Source: UBA1189 sp045660385
GTDB taxonomy: Bacteria; Bacteroidota; Bacteroidia; Bacteroidales; Bacteroidaceae
Length of the DNA: 30,196 nucleotides
Assembly (NCBI GenBank): GCA_045660385.1
Contig: JAZRDT010000125.1
Location: 1-30,196, forward strand
Reading direction: 5' to 3'
A program made the position numbers and the translations under genes. Shown piece by piece: positions 8,337-17,196 of the stretch (the first letter of the stretch is position 1; each line of letters begins with the position of its first letter). The notes under the pieces were generated by a model. It was not told where the DNA came from. It saw nothing but the letters and a program-made list of their open reading frames with translations, and ran no database searches.

Positions 8337-10061
8337 ATGAACTACAAATGGAATTACCAACCACCCACCGAGCAAGAGGAAGCTCAGGCCGAGGCTTTGT
8401 CGTTAGAGACAGGCATCAGCCCCGTGCTTTGTCGGCTACTCCTTGACCGAGGAGTCACTACGGGGGCCGAAGCCAAGCGCTTCTTCCGTCCGAGCCTGAC
8501 CGAGTTGCACGACCCCTTCTTGATGGATGGGATGGATGCTGCCGTAGCGCGTATCAACAAGGCGCTGGGACGCAAAGAGCGCATACTCGTGTATGGCGAC
8601 TACGACGTAGATGGCACCACCGCCGTAGCCTTGGTATACCGGTTTTTACAGCAGTTCACCACCAACATCGACTACTACATCCCCAACCGCTACAACGACG
8701 GGTATGGCGTGTCGTTCAAGGGGGTTGACTATGCCAAGGAGACCGGCGTGAAGCTCGTTATCGTACTCGACTGCGGCGTGAAGGCAGTGAATGAGATTGC
8801 CTACGCCAAGGAGTTGGGCATTGACTTCATCGTGTGCGACCACCATGTGCAGGACGAGGTGCTGCCCCCTGCCGTCGCCATTCTCAACCCCAAGCTCATC
8901 GGTTCCAACTACCCCTACCCCCATCTCTCAGGCTGTGGTGTAGGCTTCAAGCTGATGCAGGCCTTTGCCAAGGACAATGGCATCGAGTTCAGCCAGCTCA
9001 TCCCCCTACTCGACCTGGTAGCTGTGAGCATTGCTTCGGACATCGTGCCCATCATGGGCGAGAACCGCATACTCGCCTACCACGGGCTGCGCCAAATCAA
9101 CCACAACCCGAGTACCGGACTGCGTGCCATCATCGAAGTATGCGGACTGAAGGAGAAGGAGATTAAGATCAACGATATTATCTTCAAGATTGGTCCCCGC
9201 ATTAATGCTTCGGGGCGCATCCAAACCGGCAAGGAGGCTGTTGACCTACTCACAGAGAAGGACTACTCGAAGGCACTCGCCCTAAGCAATCAGATCAACG
9301 AATACAATGAGGCCCGCAAAGACCTTGACAAATCGATGACCGAGGAGGCTAACCGCATCGTGGACAACCTCGAAGGACTGGCCGACAAGCGTTCCATCGT
9401 GCTCTACAACGAGGACTGGCACCGCGGCGTCATCGGCATCGTAGCTTCGCGTCTCACAGAACTCTTCTACCGTCCCTCGGTAGTACTCACCCGCACCAAT
9501 GATATTGCTACAGGATCGGCCCGTTCAGTTGCCGATTTCGACGTATACAAAGCCATCGAAAGCTGCCGCGACCTGCTCGACAACTTTGGCGGCCACCCCT
9601 ATGCTGCAGGCCTCTCGCTCAAGGTTGAACACATCGAGGAGTTTACCCAACGCTTCGAACAATACGTATCGGACAATATACAACCCACGCAGACCGATGC
9701 CATCATCCATATCGACGAGGAACTCTCGTTCCGCGACATCAGTATGAAGCTATACAATGACCTCAAGCGTTTTGAACCTTTCGGTCCCGATAACTTAAAG
9801 CCCATCTTCTGTACCCGCCAGGTCTACGACTTCGGCACCAGTAAGGTGGTAGGGCACAATCAAGAGCACATCAAGCTTGAGCTTGTCGACAACCATTCAA
9901 ACCGAATCATGAATGGCATAGCCTTCGGTCAGAGTTCACAGGCACGTTACATAAAGTCAAAGCAGGCCTTCGACATCTGCTACACCGTAGAGGAAAACAC
10001 CCACAAACGAGGCGAGGTGCAACTCCTCATCGAGAGCATCAAGCCCTGCATCGAGGAGTAA
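8337..10061 (+). CDS. recJ: Single-stranded-DNA-specific exonuclease RecJ
   Basis: 5'-3' exonuclease on single-stranded DNA, acting in recombination and base-excision and mismatch repair. DHH-family motifs are intact: GDYDVDG at 87-93, LDCG near 145, CDHH at 167-170, and INASGRIQTG near 290-299. The DHHA1 domain has GGHPYAAGLSL near 420-430, and an OB-like C-terminal domain follows. The 574-residue length is normal for RecJ. The ATG at 8337 gives MNYKWNY, the usual RecJ beginning that leads to the W-x-(9-15)-G-I-S-P region. recQ begins 7 bases after the stop, so the two form an operon. This links an exonuclease to a helicase, as in the RecQ-RecJ resection pathway. Confidence 0.97.
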   Translation: MNYKWNYQPPTEQEEAQAEALSLETGISPVLCRLLLDRGVTTGAEAKRFFRPSLTELHDPFLMDGMDAAVARINKALGRKERILVYGDYDVDGTTAVALVYRFLQQFTTNIDYYIPNRYNDGYGVSFKGVDYAKETGVKLVIVLDCGVKAVNEIAYAKELGIDFIVCDHHVQDEVLPPAVAILNPKLIGSNYPYPHLSGCGVGFKLMQAFAKDNGIEFSQLIPLLDLVAVSIASDIVPIMGENRILAYHGLRQINHNPSTGLRAIIEVCGLKEKEIKINDIIFKIGPRINASGRIQTGKEAVDLLTEKDYSKALALSNQINEYNEARKDLDKSMTEEANRIVDNLEGLADKRSIVLYNEDWHRGVIGIVASRLTELFYRPSVVLTRTNDIATGSARSVADFDVYKAIESCRDLLDNFGGHPYAAGLSLKVEHIEEFTQRFEQYVSDNIQPTQTDAIIHIDEELSFRDISMKLYNDLKRFEPFGPDNLKPIFCTRQVYDFGTSKVVGHNQEHIKLELVDNHSNRIMNGIAFGQSSQARYIKSKQAFDICYTVEENTHKRGEVQLLIESIKPCIEE

Positions 10062-10068
10062 GGAATAC

Positions 10069-11964
10069 GTGGACTACAGGAGCGTTCTCAGCGAGTACTT
10101 CGGCTACGACTCGTTTCGCAGCATCCAGGAGGACATCATCCGCAGCATAGGCAGCGGACGCGACACGCTCGGCCTCATGCCTACGGGTGGCGGAAAGAGC
10201 ATCACCTTCCAGGTGCCCGCTCTAGCACAGGAGGGCGTATGCATCGTCGTCACTCCCCTCATCGCCCTCATGAAGGACCAGGTAGCCAAGCTGCGCGAGC
10301 GAGGCATCAAGGCCACAGCCATCTACTCGGGTATGAACCGTGACAACATCGTGGCTGCGCTCGACAACTGCATCCTGGGCGACTACAAATTCCTCTATGT
10401 ATCACCCGAGCGCCTCTCCTCCGACATCTTCCTCACCAAACTGCGTCGCATGCGCGTGAGCTTCATCACCATCGACGAGAGTCATTGTATCTCGCAGTGG
10501 GGCTACGACTTCCGCCCCTCCTACCTTGCCATTGCCGAAATACGCAAGCAACTTCCGCACACACCCATCCTTGCTCTTACTGCCACCGCTACCCCAGAAG
10601 TAGTCAAGGACATCCAGCAACGCCTGCAATTTGAGAAGGAGAATGTGTTCCGCATGAGTTTCGAGCGCAAGAACCTCAACTATGTAGTGCGCTACACCGA
10701 GAACAAAGACAACGAGATCCTGCACATCCTCAACAACGTGCAGGGCTCGGCCATCATCTACGTGCGCAACCGCGACAAGACCCGCGAACTAGCAAAGCTA
10801 TTAGAGGAGCACGGCATCAGTGCCGCCTTCTACCATGCCGGTATCGACAATCGCGACAAGGACAAGCGCCAGCGGTTATGGACTGAGGATCACACCCGCG
10901 TCATGGTTGCCACCAATGCCTTTGGCATGGGTATCGACAAACCCAACGTGCGCATAGTCATCCACTACGAGATGCCCGACTCGCCCGAAGCCTACTACCA
11001 AGAGGCGGGCCGTGCCGGCCGCGACGGACTCACCGCCTATGCCGTACTCCTCTACACTCCCGACGACAAGCGCAAGCTCTCGCGCCGCGTGAGCGACAAC
11101 TACCCCGATAAAGATTTCATCTGCAGCGTTTACGAACGCCTGGGCTACTACTACCAAATGGCCGTAGGCGATGGTGAGGGCTGCCACTACGACTTCCACA
11201 TGTCCGAGTTTTGCCGCGCCTATCACCTCCCCATCGTACAAACCGAGAGCGCCCTGCGACTGCTCACCCAAGCCGGCTACATCCGCTACGAGGAGGAGGA
11301 AGAGCACACCTCGCGCCTGCGCTTCATCATCCCCCGCGACGAGCTATACCGCCGCTACGACATCAGCGACACCGCTGACCACATCATCCGTGCCCTGCTA
11401 CGCCTTTACAGCGGCGTCTTTAGCGACTACGTCTTCATTGACGAAAAATACTTGAGCGAGATGACCGGCATCGACCTCGAGCCCCTCTACGAAACATTAC
11501 TCGGACTCGGTCGCGCGCGCGTGGTGCATTATATTCCCCGCCGCACCTGCCCGTCGGTCACCTTCGTGCGCAAGCGCGTCGACACTCATCGCGTAGTCAT
11601 CACCCCCGCCATCTACGAAGAGCGCAAGGCCAGCTATGCCGCCCGCATCGAAGCCATGAAGGAGTATGTACTCTCTGAAAACCAATGCCGAAGCCGCATG
11701 CTGTTACGCTACTTTGGCGAGCGTGGGGCCGCCCCCTGCGGCAAATGCGACAACTGCCGCAAACACCGCGAATCTGAATTCTCGGAGTTGCACTACGAAG
11801 CCTACCGCGAAATACTGCTCGAGTTCTTGAGCGACGGAACTAGCCACCTCCTGGATGAAGTGCGCAAACTGCCCATCGAGCCTGAAGCACTTCCTCGTCT
11901 TCTCCAACGCATGGTACAAGATGAGGATATCACTCTGCACGACGGGCTGGTTGCCAAATTTTAA
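10069..11964 (+). CDS. recQ: RecQ-family ATP-dependent DNA helicase
   Basis: 3'-5' superfamily-2 helicase that unwinds recombination and fork intermediates and feeds ends to RecJ. It starts with GTG at 10069, supported by AAGGAA (10060-10064) at the recJ stop and by the family-typical start DYRSVLSEYFGYDSFR. Motif I is MPTGGGKS (37-44); motif II is DESH (136-139) in place of the commoner DEAH, followed by CISQWGYDFRP; motif VI is QEAGRAGRDG. The zinc-binding region is kept: Cys in ENQC and CGKCDNC near 555-563. The 631-residue chain continues about 70 residues beyond the zinc site, but I see no recognisable HRDC domain. The stop lies 10 bases from the convergent glycosyltransferase gene, and there is no clear terminator between them. 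Confidence 0.95.
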   Translation: MDYRSVLSEYFGYDSFRSIQEDIIRSIGSGRDTLGLMPTGGGKSITFQVPALAQEGVCIVVTPLIALMKDQVAKLRERGIKATAIYSGMNRDNIVAALDNCILGDYKFLYVSPERLSSDIFLTKLRRMRVSFITIDESHCISQWGYDFRPSYLAIAEIRKQLPHTPILALTATATPEVVKDIQQRLQFEKENVFRMSFERKNLNYVVRYTENKDNEILHILNNVQGSAIIYVRNRDKTRELAKLLEEHGISAAFYHAGIDNRDKDKRQRLWTEDHTRVMVATNAFGMGIDKPNVRIVIHYEMPDSPEAYYQEAGRAGRDGLTAYAVLLYTPDDKRKLSRRVSDNYPDKDFICSVYERLGYYYQMAVGDGEGCHYDFHMSEFCRAYHLPIVQTESALRLLTQAGYIRYEEEEEHTSRLRFIIPRDELYRRYDISDTADHIIRALLRLYSGVFSDYVFIDEKYLSEMTGIDLEPLYETLLGLGRARVVHYIPRRTCPSVTFVRKRVDTHRVVITPAIYEERKASYAARIEAMKEYVLSENQCRSRMLLRYFGERGAAPCGKCDNCRKHRESEFSELHYEAYREILLEFLSDGTSHLLDEVRKLPIEPEALPRLLQRMVQDEDITLHDGLVAKF

Positions 11965-11974
11965 GGCTCCGCAT

Positions 11975-13411
11975 TCAGCCCATCCTCGCCCGCAACTCTT
12001 GCGTGCGCAAGCTATCTTTATAATGATTGTGTGCTGCCACACGCTCGGGACTGAGCGCCGCATCGCTATTGCCTTCCCAACGGCGGCACAGATAGATAGG
12101 TTCGTAGATGCGACCGATGCGATAGTTACGGCTCACCGCAATGCCCACAGCATAATCCTCGCCATAGCTCACGTTGGGGAATCCAATGGAACGCGCCACA
12201 GGCGTATAGAAGGCACGTGGAGCCCCCAGTCCATTGATGCGCAGCGCATTGTTCATACCATTCTCCTCAGTCCACTCCCGATGGTCGATGACTCCTGGGG
12301 GCAAAGTTTCCAAAGCAAAGTTACACAGACGATAGCTACCCACCACCATGGCGCAGCGCTCTCTTCGAAAGGTATCCACGATGCGCTGCAGCGTGTGCTC
12401 ATCGCTATATAGATCATCACTGTCGAGTTGCACCGCATAGCGTCCACACTGCGCGTGACGCAGGGCAAGATCCCAACATCCGCCAATGCCCAGATCGTCT
12501 CGTTCGGGTACCAGGCGTAACAACCTACCGTCTTTCGCAGCCATTCCATCAATAATCTCTCCTGTCTCATCCGTCGAGTGATTGTCTACCACAATGAGAT
12601 TAAAGGCAAAACTCGTTTTCTGCGCCAACACAGAGCCAATGGCATCACCTATAGTACGGGCACGATTCTTTACCGGAATGATGACAGTAGCCTCGTACGG
12701 AAAGTCACCTTCCTCCGTATCTACCTCCTGCAAGGTGCGATAGTCTACAAATGCGCCCACTGCCTTCAAGTGTGTAGTGCATACGCGCTCCATCTCGATT
12801 TGAATCTGTCGGTTGCGCGGATCCACATAGTCAAACTGACGTTCACCCGAGCTACGAGTATCCAATTCCCCCTCCGTGTATAGATACTCATTTACATGCG
12901 CCATGCGTCCTGTACGGGCAATGTAGAGTCGCAGTTGATAAAGCGCTGCATGCTCCACCTCCTCGGGATTGGTATTCAGAAACTGGCGCACGGCCTCGGT
13001 GCTCACCAACACGAGCGGTCCGAAGTCAAAGTCATCTCTTAGGCTACCTTCCTGATATTCGTTAGTAGGCACCGCCATCTCGACTCCCTGCCTAACCACA
13101 CGGTAGTGGCTGTATACCCAATGAGCATGGCTATCAACCGCCACTGAAAGTAGACGCTCAACAGCACGATAGCTCAACGTGAGTGCTCCGGCATGCGTGT
13201 AGAGTAACAGGTAGTCCGATGTACACTGTGCAGCCATCGACCTCAGCGTCCGGGTGCTCATATTGCGTTCAACGGGGATGAACGGAGCGTCATTGGGTGT
13301 TCTTCCGTCAGACAAGGTATACACTTGTGCCATCGCGGGGCACGCTATCAATGCTTGCGTCAACGCCTCTCCGCCCCTACCGGGCACGAAGCAATCTATC
13401 TTCTGGGTCAT
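11975..13411 (-). CDS. Glycosyltransferase family 2 protein with a GT-like N-terminal region
   Basis: The C-terminal half (about 238-478) is a clear GT-A fold: TVIIPVKNRARTIGDAI (242-258), VVDNHSTDETGEI (274-286), LDSDD (329-333, the DxD-type metal and nucleotide-sugar site), and an acceptor region with YGED. The N-terminal half (1-237) begins DCFVPGRGG and contains SDYLLLYTHAGALTLSYRAVERLL and WVYSHYRVV, which look like a second, divergent GT-A-like domain with no obvious DxD. No membrane segment is seen, so it is cytoplasmic or peripheral. Its likely role is transfer of a sugar to a surface polysaccharide or glycan, but no neighbouring polysaccharide genes support a specific pathway. It has its own strong promoter and converges on recQ. 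Confidence 0.85.
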   Translation of the reverse strand: MTQKIDCFVPGRGGEALTQALIACPAMAQVYTLSDGRTPNDAPFIPVERNMSTRTLRSMAAQCTSDYLLLYTHAGALTLSYRAVERLLSVAVDSHAHWVYSHYRVVRQGVEMAVPTNEYQEGSLRDDFDFGPLVLVSTEAVRQFLNTNPEEVEHAALYQLRLYIARTGRMAHVNEYLYTEGELDTRSSGERQFDYVDPRNRQIQIEMERVCTTHLKAVGAFVDYRTLQEVDTEEGDFPYEATVIIPVKNRARTIGDAIGSVLAQKTSFAFNLIVVDNHSTDETGEIIDGMAAKDGRLLRLVPERDDLGIGGCWDLALRHAQCGRYAVQLDSDDLYSDEHTLQRIVDTFRRERCAMVVGSYRLCNFALETLPPGVIDHREWTEENGMNNALRINGLGAPRAFYTPVARSIGFPNVSYGEDYAVGIAVSRNYRIGRIYEPIYLCRRWEGNSDAALSPERVAAHNHYKDSLRTQELRARMG

Positions 13412-13443
13412 AGGTCTTAGCTAACGATTACTGGTTTATTTTT

Positions 13444-13474
13444 CAAAGGTACGGATAAACGAGCGAAATACAAA
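13444..13474 (-). promoter_or_regulatory. Consensus Bacteroides promoter of the glycosyltransferase gene
   Basis: On the minus strand TTTG (13474-13471), a 19-base spacer, and TACCTTTG (13451-13444) match both promoter boxes and the spacing exactly. The ATG at 13411 would follow a leader of about 25 bases. Confidence 0.8.
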
Positions 13475-13554
13475 GTTTACCTTGACATTTCTCTGCAAGT
13501 GAAAGTTCCCGTACCCTTGTATTTCGATTAATAAATGTTAAAAACATTGCAAAC

Positions 13555-13568
13555 TCGAAAGTTTTCGA
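13555..13568. promoter_or_regulatory. Dyad TCGAAA-gt-TTTCGA, candidate BlaI-type operator
   Basis: A perfect 6+6 inverted repeat with a 2-base centre lies about 100 bases upstream of the blaI-like start. CTTCGA-like half sites follow at 13579-13584. Further downstream, TTACTTTG (13601-13608) resembles a -7 element (one mismatch to TAnnTTTG). BlaI/MecI-type repressors bind dyads near their own promoter, so the placement fits autoregulation. The assignment is an inference from symmetry and position. Confidence 0.4.
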
Positions 13569-13667
13569 TATTGAAATTCTTCGATTTTCTTCACATACGC
13601 TTACTTTGCCGGTGCAATGAGGGCAGAGAGCCCCATCATAGAGACAAAAACGACAACAACACACACT

Positions 13668-14051
13668 ATGGCAAAGAGAGACAACACACTCAGCAAGACC
13701 GAATTTCAGATCATGTCCATTCTTTGAGACATCAACCACTCGGCTTGTGCATGGGATATCCTCGAACGTTACGAGGAGCCCAAACCAGCCTACACCACCA
13801 TCGCCACCTACATGAAGATGCTCTACGAGAAGGGGTATGTAGACTATTTCAAGAACAAGGGTGAAGGCAAAACCCACATGTACATTGCCAAGATAACCCG
13901 CGCCGAGTATGCGCGGATGACAATGCAAGAGGCCAAAAAGAACCTCTTTGGCGGCAGCCTCAAGAACATGCTCTGCTTCTTTGTCAAGGAAGAGAACCTC
14001 ACGATAGAGGAGATAAAGGAATTGCTATACCTTATAGAACAGGAGGACTGA
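13668..14051 (+). pseudogene. blaI: BlaI/MecI-family repressor interrupted by in-frame TGA
   Basis: Read through, the frame gives a complete 127-codon BlaI-type protein: MAKRDNTLSKTEFQIMSIL, stop, DINHSACAWDILERYEE, PAYTTIATYMKMLYEKGYV, and a helical C-terminal dimerisation tail. The TGA (13725-13727) stands where the family has the conserved Trp of the I-L-W-D/E motif, so a single TGG to TGA change explains it. TGA is a true stop in this genome: this same gene, the GH3 gene, and the LeuA2-type gene end in TGA. The first in-frame restart is ATG 13812, which lacks the winged-helix DNA-binding part. No frameshift is needed. The blaR1-like gene follows with ATG 3 bases after the final stop and with AGGAGG at 14040-14045. 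It could be a sequencing error, a genuine inactivation, or low-level readthrough. Confidence 0.85.
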
Positions 14052-14054
14052 CCT

Positions 14055-15851
14055 ATGTGGAACAATCTGACTAACTTTTGGATGGTGTATATGGATGATG
14101 TAGCGACCTATCTATTATCATCTACACTGGTACTAACCCTACTCTATGTACCCTACACGCTGCTGTTGCGCAAGGAGCATTTCTTCCGCCAAAACCGTTT
14201 CACCCTACTAGCCATACTGGTGCTCTCGTTGGTGCTTCCCTTCTGTGATGTGCATGCACTCTACCCAGGAGAGTTGCTGACAGGTCTTTTCAGCAAAGCC
14301 GAGCCTACGCCCGAAGCTATTGTGGAGTTTTCATCGACAGAGCAGCAGATAGCCCCTACAACTTCCTTGGGACCCATTGCCTTCACCGAAGCACACATCC
14401 GCCCTCTTGGTATCTTTCCTTGGCTATGCTACCTATACGCAATAGGCACACTCACTGTACTCGTCATTCGCATATGGCAGTTTGCCCGCATGCACCACCT
14501 CATCCGCAAGGGTTGCCTGTGGAGTGATGTGGAAGACGGCATCACCATCCATTGCCATGCTGACGGCGTAACCCCTTGCAGTTGGATGCACCACATCGTC
14601 ATCAGCGAACACGACTACCGCCACCACCGTCATGAGATACTGCTCCACGAGAAAGGACATATACGCAGCCGCCACTCTTGGGACATCGTATTGCTCACTT
14701 TGGTACAAATCATCCAGTGGTTCAACCCCTTTGTCTATATGCTTGGCGCAAGTCTACGCGACATACACGAATACGAAGCCGACGATTATGTACTACGTCA
14801 AGGCATCACCGCAAGCGAGTACCAGACCTTGCTGCTCAAGACCGCTATAAGTGGCGGTAAGTATACTTTTGCGAACAGCTTCAATTGTCACACCTTGAAG
14901 AACCGTATCATTATGATGAAAAACAAAGTAGTCAGTCCGTGGAAACGTACGAAGATACTCATCGTCCTCCCCGCACTAATCGTAGCAGTAGCTATCATCG
15001 CTTACATCACACCCTCCGAGCAGCCCTATCCCATACGAATAGGCAAGTACGATGTGAAGGAGTATAACATTAGCGACTTTGGCAAATATCCTGCGGTGAA
15101 AATTATCGGATTTTCGAAAGGGATATTCTCTACAAAGCATCAAGACATCACCAACCAAGGCGTCTTAGTCTCTCACGCCGTCGAGGCTTTCCTTCGTGGT
15201 GGCGCCGAACGAGCATCGTTTTTGGGTGGATTCTGCTTGACAGAAGAAGACATCGATTCTGTGCGCATCTACTTTCCTGGTGAATCAGACCTCTGCGGCA
15301 ATATCGGCGACAATGGCATATTGGCCATCTATTTGAAGAGACCTATTAGAGGACTTCGTAACTACAAGCAAGAAAAACTCGAAGTGACAGGAGTAAAATC
15401 CCCTTATTTTTATGATGATTATAAAGGAATCTATTTTTACAACCCCACGCGCAACGACTCTCATATCTATATGGGATATTATTACACGGCAAGCCAATTG
15501 GATTCTATCTTTGGGCGGAGGACAGAAACTATACCGGGTGATAGAGCAATATCATATCAGTATGGTCACGAGGGTGTATTGATTACGATGACTCCTGCCG
15601 ATGATATGGGATTATTCTCCATTATTACCATAGGAGACAAATATAGATTCTGCATAAATGGAGTGGAAATGCAAGTCGGCGATAATATCAATAGGATTAA
15701 TTGGGATGTGTTCAACAAGGATGAAGAAAAAGTTTTTGAAGACGGAACCGTACGAAGATGGTATAGACATCCTATATCGAATGACCTATTGGTCGTGAAG
15801 CACAAAAACGACTTGATAACTGAAATCCGATTCGACTTGGATTTACCATAA
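14055..15851 (+). CDS. BlaR1/MecR1-type membrane metallopeptidase (M56), unknown sensor domain
   Basis: An integral membrane zinc peptidase that would normally cleave the BlaI-type repressor when its sensor domain is triggered. Hydrophobic segments lie near residues 18-36, 50-68 and 125-143, and a last one near 295-315 (ILIVLPALIVAVAIIAYI). The zinc motif is HEKGH (198-202), followed by the downstream metal ligand region EYEADDYVL near 237-245. The remaining C-terminal region (about 316-598) would lie outside the membrane. It has no penicillin-binding SxxK/SxN/KTG set that I can see, so beta-lactam sensing is not supported. GC content falls in this C-terminal part compared with the N-terminal part. 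With its repressor gene interrupted, the pair may be unregulated. Confidence 0.85.
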   Translation: MWNNLTNFWMVYMDDVATYLLSSTLVLTLLYVPYTLLLRKEHFFRQNRFTLLAILVLSLVLPFCDVHALYPGELLTGLFSKAEPTPEAIVEFSSTEQQIAPTTSLGPIAFTEAHIRPLGIFPWLCYLYAIGTLTVLVIRIWQFARMHHLIRKGCLWSDVEDGITIHCHADGVTPCSWMHHIVISEHDYRHHRHEILLHEKGHIRSRHSWDIVLLTLVQIIQWFNPFVYMLGASLRDIHEYEADDYVLRQGITASEYQTLLLKTAISGGKYTFANSFNCHTLKNRIIMMKNKVVSPWKRTKILIVLPALIVAVAIIAYITPSEQPYPIRIGKYDVKEYNISDFGKYPAVKIIGFSKGIFSTKHQDITNQGVLVSHAVEAFLRGGAERASFLGGFCLTEEDIDSVRIYFPGESDLCGNIGDNGILAIYLKRPIRGLRNYKQEKLEVTGVKSPYFYDDYKGIYFYNPTRNDSHIYMGYYYTASQLDSIFGRRTETIPGDRAISYQYGHEGVLITMTPADDMGLFSIITIGDKYRFCINGVEMQVGDNINRINWDVFNKDEEKVFEDGTVRRWYRHPISNDLLVVKHKNDLITEIRFDLDLP

Positions 15852-15888
15852 CAAGACACTCATCACCCGTATTCTATAGCTTCATAAG

Positions 15889-15977
15889 TTTTTCTCCCTG
15901 CAAGCAGAATATTTTCTAATTGCAAATAGAAACATTTCTCCCTGCAAGCGGAAGATCTTCTGCCTGCAGGGAGAAAA
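15889..15977. repeat. Two tandem stem-loop repeats after blaR1
   Basis: The second unit (15935-15976) is a long hairpin: TTTCTCCCTGCA pairs perfectly with TGCAGGGAGAAA, and the inner GCGGAAGATCTTCTGC continues the stem with one G-T pair. The first unit (about 15890-15933) starts with the same TTTCTCCCTGCAAGC and is a degraded copy; TTTCT/AGAAA, TGCAA/TTGCA and AGAA/TTCT can still pair. The rest of the 15852-16055 gap shows nothing else that I can name. It may also end transcription of the blaR1 gene and the convergent peptidase gene, but no T-tract follows the stem on the plus strand. Confidence 0.75.
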
Positions 15978-16055
15978 AAACAGAAAACAAGTAAAAAGAG
16001 ATTACTCGTCGTTAACCAATCATTCGATTCCTTCCAGTTTTTCCAACTCTTTCAT

Positions 16056-17177
16056 TTATCGATCGGGCTTGATGCCCACGATGGCACTCTGCACATAGTT
16101 GTACGATGCGGCACGGGCAGCAACGGCATCGAAATCGAAGTAGCCATCGCATTGGCCGCCCCATCCCCAATTGACATAATACAGCCCCTGTTCATCTATA
16201 CCACACACGACAAAGGCATGGCCATCGAAGCGCGTTGAACGTGTGCTGTAATAGATGGGACGCTGAGCGGCGAGCTCGGTATCGAGCAGCACATGCCACT
16301 CTTCATCGGTGTGGTGCGAGCGGTATACATGGCGCATCACAGGTGAATAGCCGAAATGCTCTACCATAGCCCTCGGCACGTTGGCCGAATTGGCACTGGT
16401 GAGCACAGGCGTATAGCGCACATTAACCGCGTGCCCGACATCGCGCATGAGACAAGCCACCTCGCTAACCCTCAATTTGGCTGTACGGCTATAGTCATCC
16501 TTCATCTTATCCCAACAATACTCGTCGCCCAAAGTAACCGTGGTGTAGGTGGTGTCGAGGTTATGTATCTCGGCCGTGCACTCGCCCACTCCCTGCATGG
16601 GCCATGCATAGTACTTCATAATCTGCGCCACGGCCGTGGTGACACAGCCCGTGATAAGTTTGCGATTGTTGAGTGTGGGGCAGTAATAATTAAAGGGACT
16701 ACCCTGTCCCCATGCGGTAGCGAGCAATGGAGACACAGGTTGTGTGGTGCGGCGTGGTTTGCCCTCGGCCTCACCCTTTCGCAACGCCCCAATGTAGCCT
16801 GCATAGCAATGGAGATATCCCTGCATGCTGGTCGATAGGGGTTTCGTGAACTTACCCTCCAATGAGTATCCAACGATGGGTTGGTTGGCCAAATCATCGC
16901 CGGCAACAATAACAAATCCCTTGCCGTCGGAGGGGGCAAAGATATAGTATTCGGGAGCAGTATAATACGCCGTCTTGGTGTGGAGCGAACTGTATACAAG
17001 GTCGAGCGCCTGTAGCGTCTTCACTTTAAAAATATCGTCGCCCATCACCTTCTTATAATAGAATTTAGTGGCGATAGCACAAGCCTTGTCCTCAGTAATG
17101 GGCCGTGCCTTGAGCGAGTACGCATCCAAAAGGAGCGTAGCCAAGATGGAGACGAGGATGTTGACAATTCTTTTCAT
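16056..17177 (-). CDS. Secreted C10 (streptopain-like) cysteine peptidase
   Basis: A papain-fold protease made as an inactive precursor. The N-terminus MKRIVNILVSILATLLLDAYS is a signal peptide, possibly cleaved near residues 21-25. The propeptide region (about 26-145) carries EYYIFAPSDGKGFVIVAGDD, typical of the Spi-like pro-domain. In the mature enzyme Cys178 lies in ITGCVTTAVAQIMKYY and His320 in GHAFVVCGI, with VNWGWGGQCDGYF supplying the conserved Trp/Gly segment. All catalytic features are present. The chain ends soon after the catalytic domain, without a C-terminal sorting or adhesin domain, and no inhibitor gene lies beside it. It resembles small C10 peptidases of Bacteroides and Prevotella that act on host or dietary protein. 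Confidence 0.92.
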   Translation of the reverse strand: MKRIVNILVSILATLLLDAYSLKARPITEDKACAIATKFYYKKVMGDDIFKVKTLQALDLVYSSLHTKTAYYTAPEYYIFAPSDGKGFVIVAGDDLANQPIVGYSLEGKFTKPLSTSMQGYLHCYAGYIGALRKGEAEGKPRRTTQPVSPLLATAWGQGSPFNYYCPTLNNRKLITGCVTTAVAQIMKYYAWPMQGVGECTAEIHNLDTTYTTVTLGDEYCWDKMKDDYSRTAKLRVSEVACLMRDVGHAVNVRYTPVLTSANSANVPRAMVEHFGYSPVMRHVYRSHHTDEEWHVLLDTELAAQRPIYYSTRSTRFDGHAFVVCGIDEQGLYYVNWGWGGQCDGYFDFDAVAARAASYNYVQSAIVGIKPDR

Positions 17178-17196
17178 TGACTAGCAAAGTATTGCG

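Noticed and set aside
13725..13727. TGA read as Trp by genetic-code change
   Set aside because: TGA ends this gene, GH3, frc, oxc and the LeuA2-type gene, and Trp is encoded by TGG throughout.
13812..14051. A separate 79-aa gene starting within the blaI-like frame
   Set aside because: It is the C-terminal remainder of the BlaI-type protein after the TGA and lacks most of the DNA-binding domain.
16020..16055. Tiny minus-strand frame MKELEKLEGIE just after the C10 stop, similar to the tail of sugar porters
   Set aside because: It is eleven codons only; the likeness to LEELEKN could be chance.
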